Below, piece by piece: positions 47,206-56,975 of a DNA stretch of 64,000 nucleotides (position 1 is the first letter of the stretch; each line of letters begins with the position of its first letter). The position numbers and the translations under genes were made by a program. The notes below the pieces were generated by a model. That model saw nothing but the letters and a program-made list of their open reading frames with translations. It was not told where the DNA came from and made no database searches. Source of the stretch: Oculatella sp. LEGE 06141 (GTDB taxonomy: Bacteria; Cyanobacteriota; Cyanobacteriia; Elainellales; Elainellaceae). The stretch spans positions 33,933-97,932 of the forward strand of contig NZ_JADEWO010000022.1 in assembly GCF_015207605.1 (NCBI RefSeq), in the 5' to 3' direction.

Positions 47206-48687
47206 CTAGTCATCCAGAACAACAGAGTGCCACGCTTTCTTTTGATCGCCAGAGATGTCCATAATCACATGCTTGACGATCGTGTATTCCTCCAGAGCAT
47301 AGTGCGACATATCTTTGCCAATGCCGCTCTGCTTAAAGCCGCCGTGGGGCATTTCGCTGGCAATGGGTAAATGATCGTTCACCCAAACGGTGCCGCACTC
47401 CATCGCCGCTGACATTCGCAGCGCTCGCTGGACGTTGAGCGTCCAGACGCTACCCGCCAAACCATAGGGAATATCGTTTGCCAGTTGCAGCGCTTCGGCT
47501 TCATCCGAAAATCGATTAACGACAATCACGGGGCCAAAAATTTCTTCCTGGACGCAATTTGCCGATTGAGGCGCATCAACCAGGATAGTTGGAGTGTAAA
47601 AGAAGCCAGGGCCATCTGGCACTTCGCCCCCTGTAGCCACCCTTATGCCCTGCTGCCGCGCTTCATCTACACATCCTTTGACTTTGAGACGCTGTGTTTC
47701 ACTGACCAGCGGCCCAATATCAGTTGCATCATCAAAGGGGTTGCCTACGCGCACTTTTTTCGTCAGTTCAACGAAGCGATCGAGGAATTGCTCGAACACC
47801 TCGTTCTGCACATAAATCCGAGTAGCGGCAGTACAGTCTTGTCCGGTATTCATGTAAGCGGCTGGAACCGCACCCCGTGCTGCCGCTTCAATATCCGCAT
47901 CCGCAAACACGATGAACGGAGCCTTGCCGCCCAACTCTAGCGTTACCCGTTTAACCAGCGGGCTAGCCAGTTCTGCGATGCGCTTCCCTGTGCGAGTGCT
48001 ACCCGTAAAGCTGACCATGCGAATACCGGGATGGGTGCAAATGGCTTCACCCACTTCGGCTCCCCCGGTTACTACGTTGATTAAGCCAGCAGGCAGGCCA
48101 GACTCCAGCGCAACTTTTGCCAGTTCAATGGTGGTGAGAGGGGTGTTAGGAGCCGGTTTAATCACTACGGCATTCCCAGCCGCTAACGCAGGCCCCAGCT
48201 TCCAAATAGCCATCATGAAGGGATAGTTCCAGGGGGTGATCGCGCCTACCACGCCAATGGGTTCACGCCGAACCATGCTGGTATAGCCGCCCAAATATTC
48301 TCCTGCGGCTGTGCCCTCTTGCCGCCGTACTGCTGAGGCAAAGTAGCGTAAATTGTCGATCGCAAACGGAATATCGCCACCCAGACTTAATTTCAACGGT
48401 TTCCCAGTGTTCTGGCTCTCCAAACGAGCCAGTTCTTCGCTTTTGGCTTCTAGCGCATCTGCAAACTTGAGCAGGGCAAGGCTGCGTTCTCCATAGGAGA
48501 GCTTACCCCAGGCAACTTGAGCCTCTCTGGCAATGGTAACAGCGCGATCGACTTCTTCCGTTGTGCCCAAGGCCACAGTGGCAAACACCTCCCCTGTTGC
48601 CGGATCAACCAAATCTTCGTTACCAGAGGAGACAAGTTGATCTCCAATGACCATCGGATAATGGGTCAGTTTTTCAATGGTTTCCAT
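47206..48687 (-). CDS. aldehyde dehydrogenase, gamma-aminobutyraldehyde type
   Basis: About 493 residues. Catalytic Cys in NTGQDCTAATR and Glu in LELGGKAPF; NAD-binding GSTRTGKRI; ending with NDHLPIASEMPHGGFKQSGI. These blocks are typical of gamma-aminobutyraldehyde dehydrogenases (PatD/YdcW type), which oxidise 4-aminobutanal from putrescine to GABA. The polyamine-type ABC transporter directly upstream supports that role. Start choice: ATG at 48687 with GAGG upstream, instead of a TTG eight codons earlier. It is the last gene of the minus-strand polyamine cluster. Confidence 0.85.
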   Translation of the reverse strand: METIEKLTHYPMVIGDQLVSSGNEDLVDPATGEVFATVALGTTEEVDRAVTIAREAQVAWGKLSYGERSLALLKFADALEAKSEELARLESQNTGKPLKLSLGGDIPFAIDNLRYFASAVRRQEGTAAGEYLGGYTSMVRREPIGVVGAITPWNYPFMMAIWKLGPALAAGNAVVIKPAPNTPLTTIELAKVALESGLPAGLINVVTGGAEVGEAICTHPGIRMVSFTGSTRTGKRIAELASPLVKRVTLELGGKAPFIVFADADIEAAARGAVPAAYMNTGQDCTAATRIYVQNEVFEQFLDRFVELTKKVRVGNPFDDATDIGPLVSETQRLKVKGCVDEARQQGIRVATGGEVPDGPGFFYTPTILVDAPQSANCVQEEIFGPVIVVNRFSDEAEALQLANDIPYGLAGSVWTLNVQRALRMSAAMECGTVWVNDHLPIASEMPHGGFKQSGIGKDMSHYALEEYTIVKHVIMDISGDQKKAWHSVVLDD

Positions 48688-48887
48688 ATCAACCTCATTC
48701 AAAAGTTGCAAATTTGATGATGCGGTGACGGTCTGAGCAATGCTTGAACCATACCTGCTTACAGCACGTTGGAGAGTTCAAGAAAATCAAATTCAGGTCG
48801 ATTCACAATCCGTCCTAGGGCGATCGATTGGCTAAATGGTGTCTCTCTTGGTGAAACGTCAGACATCCTGAATAAGCAATGACTCAG

Positions 48888-50012
48888 CTAAACGGATGAA
48901 ACTGGCGACGAAGGCGGGGACGGAATCACAATGCAATCGTGGGCTGTCCACGTTAGTGTGACATCTTCCTGTCCCATCGTTGCTGACCCTCCCAACTGGG
49001 TGACGGTTAATTGACCGAGTGAGGTATCCACGTTTGACTCAATCCGTTGACCGATATAGGTAACACTAGCAGTTTTGCCTGTCACCTGGTTGTCTGCTTT
49101 AACCGACTGACCAACTTGCAGCCGTTCAGGACGAATCATCAGCGTTACCCAGTCTCCCGGCGATGGTACCTGTTTAGGAGCCACAGCTTTAACCGCGATG
49201 CCATTAACCATGACGATCGCCATTTCTGCATCGAGCTGCATCACTTGCCCCGTCAGGAAATTGGCTTTACCAATAAATTGCGCCACAAACAGCGATTCGG
49301 GACGAGTGTAGATATCTTCTGGTGTGCCAATTTGCTCGACTCGCCCCTGGTGCATGACAGCAATGCGATCGGACAGCGCTAATGCTTCTTCTTGATCGTG
49401 AGTCACGTAAATAAACGTCAAATTGGTTTGCCGCTGCAACTCTCGCAACTCTTGCCGCACCTCTTCTCGAATTTTGGCATCCAGTGCCGACAGCGGTTCA
49501 TCCAGCAATAATACTTTAGGACGGCTAATTAAGGCACGCGCCAGCGCGACCCGCTGCTGCTGGCCGCCAGAAAGCTGCGAAGGACGGCGATCGCCCAACT
49601 CGGGAATGCGAAACATCCGCAGCGCCTCTTGCACTCGCGGAGCAATGTTTGAGCGAGAAAGCCCTGCAATCCGCAGCGGATAGGCAATGTTTTCGGCCAC
49701 CGTAAGATGGGGAAACAGCGCGTAGCTTTGAAACACGGTATGCACATCCCGACGATAGGGCGGATGTTCGGTAACATCTTCCCCACCAATGAAAACCTGG
49801 CCGTACTCTGGTATTTCAAAGCCGCCAATGAGTCGTAGGGTGGTGGTTTTGCCCGAACCGCTCGATCCTAGCAGCGAGAAAAATTCACCTGGCTTCACCT
49901 CAAGCGTTACATTTTGAACCGCATAAAATTCACCGGCCGTGGTGGGATAGATTTTGCTAACGGACTCCAAATAAACCAGGCTATTGCTGTGCGACCCTGC
50001 GGAAGTGCCCAA
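48888..50012 (-). CDS. potA: polyamine-type ABC transporter ATPase
   Basis: In this 374-residue protein the PotA-like ATPase has Walker A GSSGSGKTT, signature LSGGQQQR and Walker B LLLDEPLSALD, followed by a TOBE domain from about 270. The start is an unusual TTG: AGGAGGAAA lies just before it, and no ATG is near. It is separated from the downstream aldehyde dehydrogenase by about 200 bp and from the permease by 127 bp. The set resembles E. coli ydcSTUVW. Confidence 0.85.
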   Translation of the reverse strand: MGTSAGSHSNSLVYLESVSKIYPTTAGEFYAVQNVTLEVKPGEFFSLLGSSGSGKTTTLRLIGGFEIPEYGQVFIGGEDVTEHPPYRRDVHTVFQSYALFPHLTVAENIAYPLRIAGLSRSNIAPRVQEALRMFRIPELGDRRPSQLSGGQQQRVALARALISRPKVLLLDEPLSALDAKIREEVRQELRELQRQTNLTFIYVTHDQEEALALSDRIAVMHQGRVEQIGTPEDIYTRPESLFVAQFIGKANFLTGQVMQLDAEMAIVMVNGIAVKAVAPKQVPSPGDWVTLMIRPERLQVGQSVKADNQVTGKTASVTYIGQRIESNVDTSLGQLTVTQLGGSATMGQEDVTLTWTAHDCIVIPSPPSSPVSSV

Positions 50013-50139
50013 AAATCGTTTCCTCCTATCCTGCGTAATGTGAGGGATTGGGTGCGATGTGGTGCAGGTTGATATCCCTATCCGTTATCGCAAAAACTCG
50101 CTTTAATAAGGGTTCAAACTTGACCCTTTGCCGCTCGAC

Positions 50140-50979
50140 TTAAGTGGCCTCGCGGCTGGTGAGCCACTGGCTAAATAGCACGATCGCCGTACTGATCAAT
50201 AAAACCAGCGTGGCTACTGCTGCAATTTCGGGAGTGATGTTGGTTCGCAATCGACCCCAAATTTCCATCGGTAAAGTGTTTTCTCGTCCGGTCAAAAAGA
50301 TGGTGACCACGACTTCATCAAAGGACAGCGTAAAGGCGAGCAGCGCTCCGGCAATCACGGCACTGCGAATGTAAGGAAAAATGACTCCAGTAAAAACCTG
50401 GCCTGGATTGGCTCCCAAATCATAGGCGGCTTCTTCCAGGCTACGCGGAAACTGCGATAACCGCGTCAGAATGGGGCCAAGAGCGACCGGCAACCCAAAC
50501 ACGGCATGTCCTAAAATCACAGTCCATAGGGATAGATCCAGTCCCAAATCGGAGAAGTAGGCCAGCATAGCCACTCCTGTTACAATCCCTGGCAGCAAGA
50601 TAGGGAGGTTGAGGGCGATGCGAAAGGTCTCTTTACCGAAAAAGCGGTAACGATAAATGGCAAAGGCGGCCAGCAAGCCAAACAGGGTAGCCAGAAGAGT
50701 CGCCATTGCTGCAACTTTGACCGAATTAATGAGTGCCAGCCGAATGGCGCGATCGCCCAAACTCATGCTGTACCAGTTCAGCGTTATGCCTTTGAACGGC
50801 AGCGACAAAATGGTGGAGTCGTTGAAACTCATTAACACCAGAACGGCGATCGGCAGGTAGAGAAAGCCGTAGACCAATAGAGTCCAACTTGCCAGCAACC
50901 AGGGTTTCGCTTGCTGCCGGGGTAAGGCATTGCCCGATGCAGGATGCAGCGACTTTTCAACAGAAGGGCTGATGGTCAT
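50140..50979 (-). CDS. potC: ABC transporter permease, PotC type
   Basis: About 279 residues with six membrane helices. The EAA loop reads LEEAAYDLGANPGQVFTGVI, typical of spermidine/putrescine permeases. The ATG at 50979 overlaps the TGA of the upstream permease (ATGA), which fixes the start 31 codons inside the long open frame. Confidence 0.85.
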   Translation of the reverse strand: MTISPSVEKSLHPASGNALPRQQAKPWLLASWTLLVYGFLYLPIAVLVLMSFNDSTILSLPFKGITLNWYSMSLGDRAIRLALINSVKVAAMATLLATLFGLLAAFAIYRYRFFGKETFRIALNLPILLPGIVTGVAMLAYFSDLGLDLSLWTVILGHAVFGLPVALGPILTRLSQFPRSLEEAAYDLGANPGQVFTGVIFPYIRSAVIAGALLAFTLSFDEVVVTIFLTGRENTLPMEIWGRLRTNITPEIAAVATLVLLISTAIVLFSQWLTSREAT

Positions 50980-51854
50980 AGATTTTCCAACGCCCCTTGC
51001 CGCACCACGATCGCCAATCCCGAAAACACAATCAGCATGACAACCAACGAAAACGCAGCTCCCAGCGGCCAATTGTACGACACGCCAAATTGAGACGAAA
51101 TTACATTGCCCAGCATAATACCGCTGGGGCTACCCACCAGGCTGGGGGTAATGAAGTCGCCCATTGTCAATGAAAAGACATTAATTGAACCTGCCAAAAT
51201 GCCTGGAGTCACTAGCGGCAACATCACCCGGCGAAAGGTTGTCCAGGGAGGCGCATTTAGGTCGGCAGATGCCTCTATCAAGTCTTTGGGCAACCGCTCA
51301 AAGGCCGTGATCACAGGCAAAATCATGAACGGTAGCCAGATATGGACAAACGTTAAGGTGGTTGAAAACTGGTTGTACAAAAAGATTTGGCTGGGCTGTT
51401 GCAGCACACCAAGCGATAGCAATGCCGTGTTGAGAACGCCGTTGTAGCCAAGGATAATTTTCCAGGCAAAGACGCGAACCAGATAGCTCGACCACAGCGG
51501 CAGAATCACTAAAATCGTCAACAGCGGGCGGTAGCGCCCTCCATACCTGGTGATGAAATACCCCAGGGGAAGGGCGATCGCCACATCAATCAGGGTAACG
51601 CCCAGTGCCGTTCCAATAGTTCTGACAATGACAGTGCGATAGGCAGAACTGAACACAATCGTTTGAAAGTTCTTGAGGGTAAATTCCTGCACAATATCAA
51701 ACGCTTCCAGTCGCCACACGCTGTAGGACACCAGAAGGGCGATCGGCACAAAATACAGCAACGTCATCCAAACTAGCGGCGGCAACAGAGAAGCATATAG
51801 CCCCACGGGAAAACGGCTACGGCGCTTGGTCAACGATGACGATAATGAAGACAT
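50976..51854 (-). CDS. potB: ABC transporter permease, PotB type
   Basis: About 292 residues with six membrane helices. The EAA-like loop reads IEASADLNAPPWTTFRRVML. The first ATG (51854) is used; a TTG two codons upstream has no better signal. It couples to the PotC-type gene by an ATGA overlap. Confidence 0.85.
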   Translation of the reverse strand: MSSLSSSLTKRRSRFPVGLYASLLPPLVWMTLLYFVPIALLVSYSVWRLEAFDIVQEFTLKNFQTIVFSSAYRTVIVRTIGTALGVTLIDVAIALPLGYFITRYGGRYRPLLTILVILPLWSSYLVRVFAWKIILGYNGVLNTALLSLGVLQQPSQIFLYNQFSTTLTFVHIWLPFMILPVITAFERLPKDLIEASADLNAPPWTTFRRVMLPLVTPGILAGSINVFSLTMGDFITPSLVGSPSGIMLGNVISSQFGVSYNWPLGAAFSLVVMLIVFSGLAIVVRQGALENL

Positions 51855-51952
51855 TGCCAAACCTGATACACGGAATGGGTAGAGAGGAAGGGTAAGGGGG
51901 CGATCGCTCCCTTACCCCACCCTAATCAGTAACTCGCCGTGGTGTGCAGCCA

Positions 51953-53003
51953 TTAACTGCGAATTTCGTTCCAGAGTTCAACCCACTGGTCGTAGTTCTT
52001 GACGCTCTGCCACATGTTGATCTGAGAATGGAGCGACAAATCATCCATGTAGAGTTCCTTGGCACGGTCAGAGCCGATCGCCTCTGCCCCTAGCGTTGTA
52101 GCGCCAGAGTAGCCCGTAACATCCATCACTCCTTTTTGCCCGTCTCCACTCAAGATGTAGTCAATCCACTGGTAAGCAGCATCGGCATTGCGGGAGTTTT
52201 TGGAAATCATCCAGGAATCGGTCCAGCCCGTCAACTTACCCCTGGGGCTAACCGAACCAACGGGGAATTCTGCTTCGCTCAATTGAGTGTAGGTGAGCGG
52301 CCATGCGTGGGCCAAAACAACTTCACCCGACTGGAATAGGTTCGCCAGTTCACCAGCGGTCGTCCAAAATTTGCGAATGTGGGGACGCAGTTCTAGCAGT
52401 TTTTCTTTAACCTCTGCCAGGTCACTGTCGGTCAGGTTATAGGGGTCATCTTTGCCCAACCACAGCGCCACATCGGCGATCGTCATCATCGGGAATGGTG
52501 ATTTGTCCTGCATACTCCGGATCAAACAGCACATCCCAGGAGGTAGGAGGCGTGCTGACCTGCTCACTGTTGTAAACCAACACATTGGGTCCCCAGGCAA
52601 AGGTGACACCATAGGGCTTGCCGTCAAAGGTGTTCCATTTGCCGCCTTTGAAAGACTCAAAGATGGTGTCGTAGTTAGTTAGCTTGCTGGTATCAATGGG
52701 ACGCACCAATCCTGCTTTGTAGAGCCGCTCGGTAATATCGCCAGAGGCAGAGATCAGGTCGTAGGTACGCCCACGTCCCGCTCGAAATTTTGCAAACATC
52801 TCGTCGCTGGAACCAGCATAGGTGGCTTTAACCATGCATCCTGTCTGGTTTTCAAACTGTTCTGCAAAGGATGAATCGGTATATCCCTCCCAGACGATCG
52901 CAGTTAACGTACAGTCATCTGCATGGGCTGGAGCAGCGGGTAAAAGCGCTGATGTCAGGGTTAATAAACTAATAAGAAGTGCCGTAACAAAACGATGCCA
53001 CAT
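51953..53003 (-). pseudogene. potD: PotD-like substrate-binding protein gene, frameshifted
   Basis: Two overlapping frames make one PotD-type protein. The first (from 53003) has a signal peptide and SSDEMFAKFRAGRGRTYDL; it runs on to IPDDDDRRC and stops at about 52446. The second continues with MTIADVALWLGKDDPYNL to the end at 51953. The switch point is at about 52483-52492, at a GATGATGACGATC stretch. A +1 shift restores an open frame; the total of 1051 bp is one base more than 350 codons, matching the usual 349 residues. It could be a real mutation, a sequencing error or a rare programmed shift. The rest of the operon is intact. Confidence 0.75.
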
Positions 53004-53391
53004 GGGTTGTTTCTCCCGTTGTTTGAATGCCGTGTGACCAGGGATGGTGTAGAGGTGGTGAGGTTCATAGTGATTTCCCTACCCTTCGAAAAGGCTGCGC
53101 CAACCCAAGGGTAGAACCCGCATGAATTTCCCCTTGCTACCCACCGTAGAAGCTGAAGAACATCCGTTTAGACTAAAGGATTTAATGGGTAGGGGCGATG
53201 TCAAGGCGGCTCATACTCAGACTGAAAGAGCGCTAGGACGTTCAGTGTGACGTTCAGTATTCAATTACCACCGTCCCATCGTCTAAATCCCCGACAAACT
53301 TAGGTGTGTCTAAAAGCACAAAATCATCTTGCTACTAATTTTGGATCTTACAACCCGACCTTTTGTACTGTGGGTATGCGTTCAAGATTCT
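53004..53391. other. spacer upstream of the polyamine operon
   Basis: About 390 bp; should contain the promoter for the operon beginning at 53003 and the 3' end of the flavoprotein gene. No hairpin or repeat of note. Confidence 0.4.
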
Positions 53392-55557
53392 CTACGAATC
53401 TGACTTGGCAGAAGTGGGATGAGGCTCTGGCAACGACGCTGACAGGGGGGGCACCGATACCGAGCGGGGCGATCGCCCCGGCTGCACCACCGGATGCATC
53501 CGTTCGGGATGCCCCACGCTATAGGTCAGCGCATAGCACTGCGCCAACAACCACAGCCATATAGCCGGATATCGCGGTTCTAACCACGGTTGCACCACAC
53601 GAGCGAGATTGGGCATCCACTGAAACAGCCAGCCCAGCAGGGTACCCAGCGTGAAATTGAGGTAGCTCAGCGTCCAGCGCAAAATGTCTTTTCCACCTGC
53701 CAGTTCCCAGATCCACACCAACAACGCCGGATTGTTCCAGGCGGCTTTAATTGCCATGCGGTTAAACGCCACCCATCCCGCTCGATCTTTAATGAAGCGA
53801 TCGGCCACTTCTGGGGATTCGCTAGCCAAAATGCCAAAAAACGTGTTTAGCATTGAGTTAATACGTTGCGGTGCCAACACTTTTCCAGTGGGCACCATCA
53901 TTCCTTTGGAAAACAGCCACGTTACCGCAACGTTGCTCTGGTATGCTCGAATCTGGTTGAGGTGATGCGCCTGGAGTAAATCGTGCCGCAGGGCAGTGTC
54001 TAGCAATTCGGTGAGGCGCGATAGGTTTCGCACCAATGAACCAAATCCGGTAAAGACCAGCGGCGACTGGAGCGACGCTGCATCCCCAATAGCAATGAGC
54101 CGATCGAAAGCCACATGGCGATCGCGGCTACCCACGCTAAAATGCCCTGGAATATAGCCAAAGGTCGGCTTTTGCCACGTCAGCTTGTCTATTGTGCAGC
54201 GGCGATATTCCGGCAAGATGGTGAAAAAGTCTTCGTACATCTCCAGCAAAGAACCGGGGTTGTCGGGATGAGCCTGATGGTAATGGAACAAATAAATCGT
54301 TAGTTCGCCATCCCTGCCAGGGAACAGTTCCCAGATCAACTGTCGCCCCCTGGAAATATCGCCGTGGCTGTTCAGCACATCGCCATAGCGCGAATCCCAT
54401 ACGCCCGCTTCAAATCCGCCACCAATCACGGCTCCCACCGTTGGGCAAACGCTATCAAAGGCACGTCCACCGTTGAGCTGCCAGGCGATCGGCGAAGCGG
54501 TACCCATCGCATCCACCAGCAACCGTCCGCTGGCAACGCGATCGCTCTGAGTTGGCAGATGTTGGGCCTGTATCGTCACCTGCTCGGCTGCCACATCGGC
54601 TCGACTAAATTCGGTTTCGTCCCAAATCGCGCCCCCTGCGGCCAGCAACTTGTCACCGCAGAGCCGCAGCAGCTTTTCAGCGTCTATGGCCACATTCAGC
54701 ACGGTTGGCGTGTGCAACACTGGGGCTTTAGCCTGGGGCGGATTATTGGAGTCAAAAAACTTGTGAAAGCCGTCGATGTACTCCTGAGCAATGAGGCTTT
54801 CGAACTCGGCAGGGGTAAACAATCCTAAATCAATTAAACTCTGGAACTCTGCACGCGAGATGTTCCACTCGCGGTTCATGCGGCCAAAGGGCAGTCGTTC
54901 AAGCAGCAGCACCCGGTAACCCAACCGCGCCATTACTGCCGCATGGATCACACCCAGTGCCCCTCCGATGTAAATCAAATCATAATTGCAAGCAAGACTG
55001 GCCGCATTGGCTAACCCTTTGTCCTGTTGGTTGTCATCTTTAAAAATGATTTGCTTGGGCTGCTTTGGATTCTGTACCCCTTCCCGCCAACGTTGTTCCC
55101 ACCAGTAAACCCGCGTCAGGTCGTACTCGCCATTGGGCATCTTGCGAAACGATGCCACAGTTTTGGGATACCGCTCGGCTAACGCTGCAAAAATAGACTG
55201 TTGGGTCAAGTCAATGGCTGGAGGGGCTGGATAGTTTGGCGGAAACTGTGTCCTCAAAGCTAGAGTTAACTGAGCCAGAAGTTGATGCTCTTGCGGAACA
55301 GGTTGTTCTGCCCAACGGAATGCCTTTAAGTAAGTCGTCCGCTGCACCGACCAAACAAAGACAGAAAGTTCGTCTAGCAATTCACCAGTTGCGTCTGAAA
55401 TTTCAGCCGTTTGGCTTGTAGATTTGGGAAACTGTAACCGAAATCCATCAGAAGTGTTATGCTTTTTGCCTAATTGGGGCTTAAAACACTGTTGCAACCA
55501 TGCTTTGACGGCGACTGTGTCTGGATGCGGAACCTCTATATAAAGGATTTCTTTCAT
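53392..55557 (-). CDS. CruA/CruP-family FAD-dependent oxidoreductase (lycopene cyclase-like)
   Basis: In this 721-residue protein residues 1-180 are a non-flavin N-terminal part. From about 190 an FAD-binding domain begins: LIYIGGALGVIHAAVMARLG, then LPFGRMNREWNISRAEF. The EWNISR block is a hallmark of CruA/CruP proteins. DRLIAIGDAASLQSPLVFTG is a second FAD motif. Two hydrophobic C-terminal segments suggest membrane association. CruA converts lycopene to gamma/beta-carotene; CruP is a paralogue linked to oxidative stress. I cannot say which this is. Confidence 0.7.
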   Translation of the reverse strand: MKEILYIEVPHPDTVAVKAWLQQCFKPQLGKKHNTSDGFRLQFPKSTSQTAEISDATGELLDELSVFVWSVQRTTYLKAFRWAEQPVPQEHQLLAQLTLALRTQFPPNYPAPPAIDLTQQSIFAALAERYPKTVASFRKMPNGEYDLTRVYWWEQRWREGVQNPKQPKQIIFKDDNQQDKGLANAASLACNYDLIYIGGALGVIHAAVMARLGYRVLLLERLPFGRMNREWNISRAEFQSLIDLGLFTPAEFESLIAQEYIDGFHKFFDSNNPPQAKAPVLHTPTVLNVAIDAEKLLRLCGDKLLAAGGAIWDETEFSRADVAAEQVTIQAQHLPTQSDRVASGRLLVDAMGTASPIAWQLNGGRAFDSVCPTVGAVIGGGFEAGVWDSRYGDVLNSHGDISRGRQLIWELFPGRDGELTIYLFHYHQAHPDNPGSLLEMYEDFFTILPEYRRCTIDKLTWQKPTFGYIPGHFSVGSRDRHVAFDRLIAIGDAASLQSPLVFTGFGSLVRNLSRLTELLDTALRHDLLQAHHLNQIRAYQSNVAVTWLFSKGMMVPTGKVLAPQRINSMLNTFFGILASESPEVADRFIKDRAGWVAFNRMAIKAAWNNPALLVWIWELAGGKDILRWTLSYLNFTLGTLLGWLFQWMPNLARVVQPWLEPRYPAIWLWLLAQCYALTYSVGHPERMHPVVQPGRSPRSVSVPPLSASLPEPHPTSAKSDS

Positions 55558-55704
55558 CTCAGAATGTTAACTCCAGCAGTTTATTGATAAAGACAGGTTG
55601 ACAAGCGCAAAGAGTACGCTAGACTCCAGATACATTACATTCTTAAAAAACTTTACAAGCTTCTCATATTTAAGTTGAAAGCGTCTATCCTCCTTTAGCA
55701 AGCT

Positions 55705-55938
55705 ATGCATTATCCTATTCCGGCAAGTCCCCAAGAAATTGTTGCGCTGCGAGAGCAGCCCGTGAGCGAGGAGCTGATCGTAACCGCGATCGCCGGAGTG
55801 GTGAGCTTGGCGCGGGCACAGGGACGATCGCTCGAAGAACTAACGGCTGAGGTATTAGCAGACGATCGATTGCTCGATTGGCAATCGCGACGGTGGTTAA
55901 GCGATGTAGTGGCTCAAGCGTGGAATAGCCTGCCTTAA
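55705..55938 (+). CDS. small conserved-looking protein
   Basis: In this 77-residue protein no motif is recognised; it is soluble, and mostly helical (SEELIVTAIAGVVSLARAQG). The compact, charged sequence and upstream CCTCC context suggest a real gene. It is divergent from the flavoprotein gene, sharing a 147-bp promoter region. Confidence 0.65.
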   Translation: MHYPIPASPQEIVALREQPVSEELIVTAIAGVVSLARAQGRSLEELTAEVLADDRLLDWQSRRWLSDVVAQAWNSLP

Positions 55939-56221
55939 AAACTGGGCTGGCGGTCTGGTTCAGGTTGGGTGGGTTGTCTAAGGGATGTATCCACACCGAC
56001 ACCGCTTGAACGGCACGGCTTACAACGGTCAGTTGCTTCAGTGTTCGGCTGAGGTTCAGCATTAGGGTGATTATGTTTCAACGGTTGACTGTGAGCAACG
56101 TGAAGCGTCCAAGTGCGTTGAACGACCTGCCAAAGCTGGATTCCCTGGATGGCTAGTAGTTTAGAATACCATTTTTACCTTGTCGTTCTCAGCGTCAGAA
56201 AAGGTTGGAAACGTCTGGTTT

Positions 56222-56327
56222 GTAGCCCGATCCTTTGTAGTGACACAGCATACCCAGTGGTAAGCAAGCAACGGGCAGAAATGTTGCTCTTTTCAAGGGA
56301 TATCTACCGAATGCTACGCCCTTGCAG
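56222..56327. repeat. dispersed repeat, family 3, copy 2
   Basis: GTAGCCCGATCCTTTGTAGT at the start, ATGCTACGCCCTTGCAGA at the end. About 70 percent similar by eye to 37661-37770. Confidence 0.5.
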
Positions 56328-56609
56328 AGACATTTGATCCGGTTCAAACAACCATCTGAGCTAGGCGCAACGATCGAGACTGCTCGATTGGCTACAGCGG
56401 GATGATGGCAGACAAGGTGGAGCGGCATTCCCACCAGCGATCGCGCGCCAACACCAATGATCATCCTCAGTACATTCCACAGTGGCCTTTGGCAAAACGA
56501 CCGACATCAAGACGAAAAGAACACCAAACAAGCGCCAACTACCGACAAATCTTTACCGTAATTTTACGGTTGCTGCGCTATACTTGGTTCACTGAGTAAC
56601 TTATACGAC

Positions 56610-56644
56610 AAAGGCTAGACAGCATCGACTGTCTAGCCTTTTTT
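56610..56644 (+). terminator. orphan rho-independent terminator
   Basis: AAAGGCTAGACAG pairs with CTGTCTAGCCTTT (13-bp stem, 6-nt loop), followed by TTTT. No supported plus-strand gene lies within 650 bp upstream. Confidence 0.8.
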
Positions 56645-56975
56645 GTTTGCAGTCCTGCCAAAGAGCAGCCCATTTCCCACCAAACCGAAGCATTCACAAT
56701 TCGACATCGCTAAGTAGACGGACGAATCGTTGAGCGGTCATGGCTCTGATCTCCCCCAAAATGGCGGTTCTTGACGAGTAGGACGGTTCTCAGAATTGAG
56801 GACTGGGGGGCGAATTCCGAGCGGAATGTAGCACCGCTCGCCCTTGCTGAGTCATGGAGCGACGGCTGAACTGGTAAGGCTATAAAGCAATACTCCTATT
56901 TCATTGTTCATATCTTCACCAATGAATAGTAGCAATTGACACAATTGATATTTTTCCTGTGTTATCACGGAAAAA

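Larger units (their letters stand above)
55939..56975. other. spacer with repeat and orphan terminator
   Basis: About 1 kb without a supported gene. It carries a family-3 repeat (56222-56327) and a strong terminator (56610-56644). A TATACT box at about 56578 lies 30 bp before the terminator, so a very short transcript is possible but not shown. An open frame at 56402-56599 ends just before the terminator and has no other support. Confidence 0.45.

Noticed and set aside
56402..56599. 65-codon frame ending just before the orphan terminator.
   Set aside because: No ribosome-binding site and an irregular composition; a short RNA is as likely.
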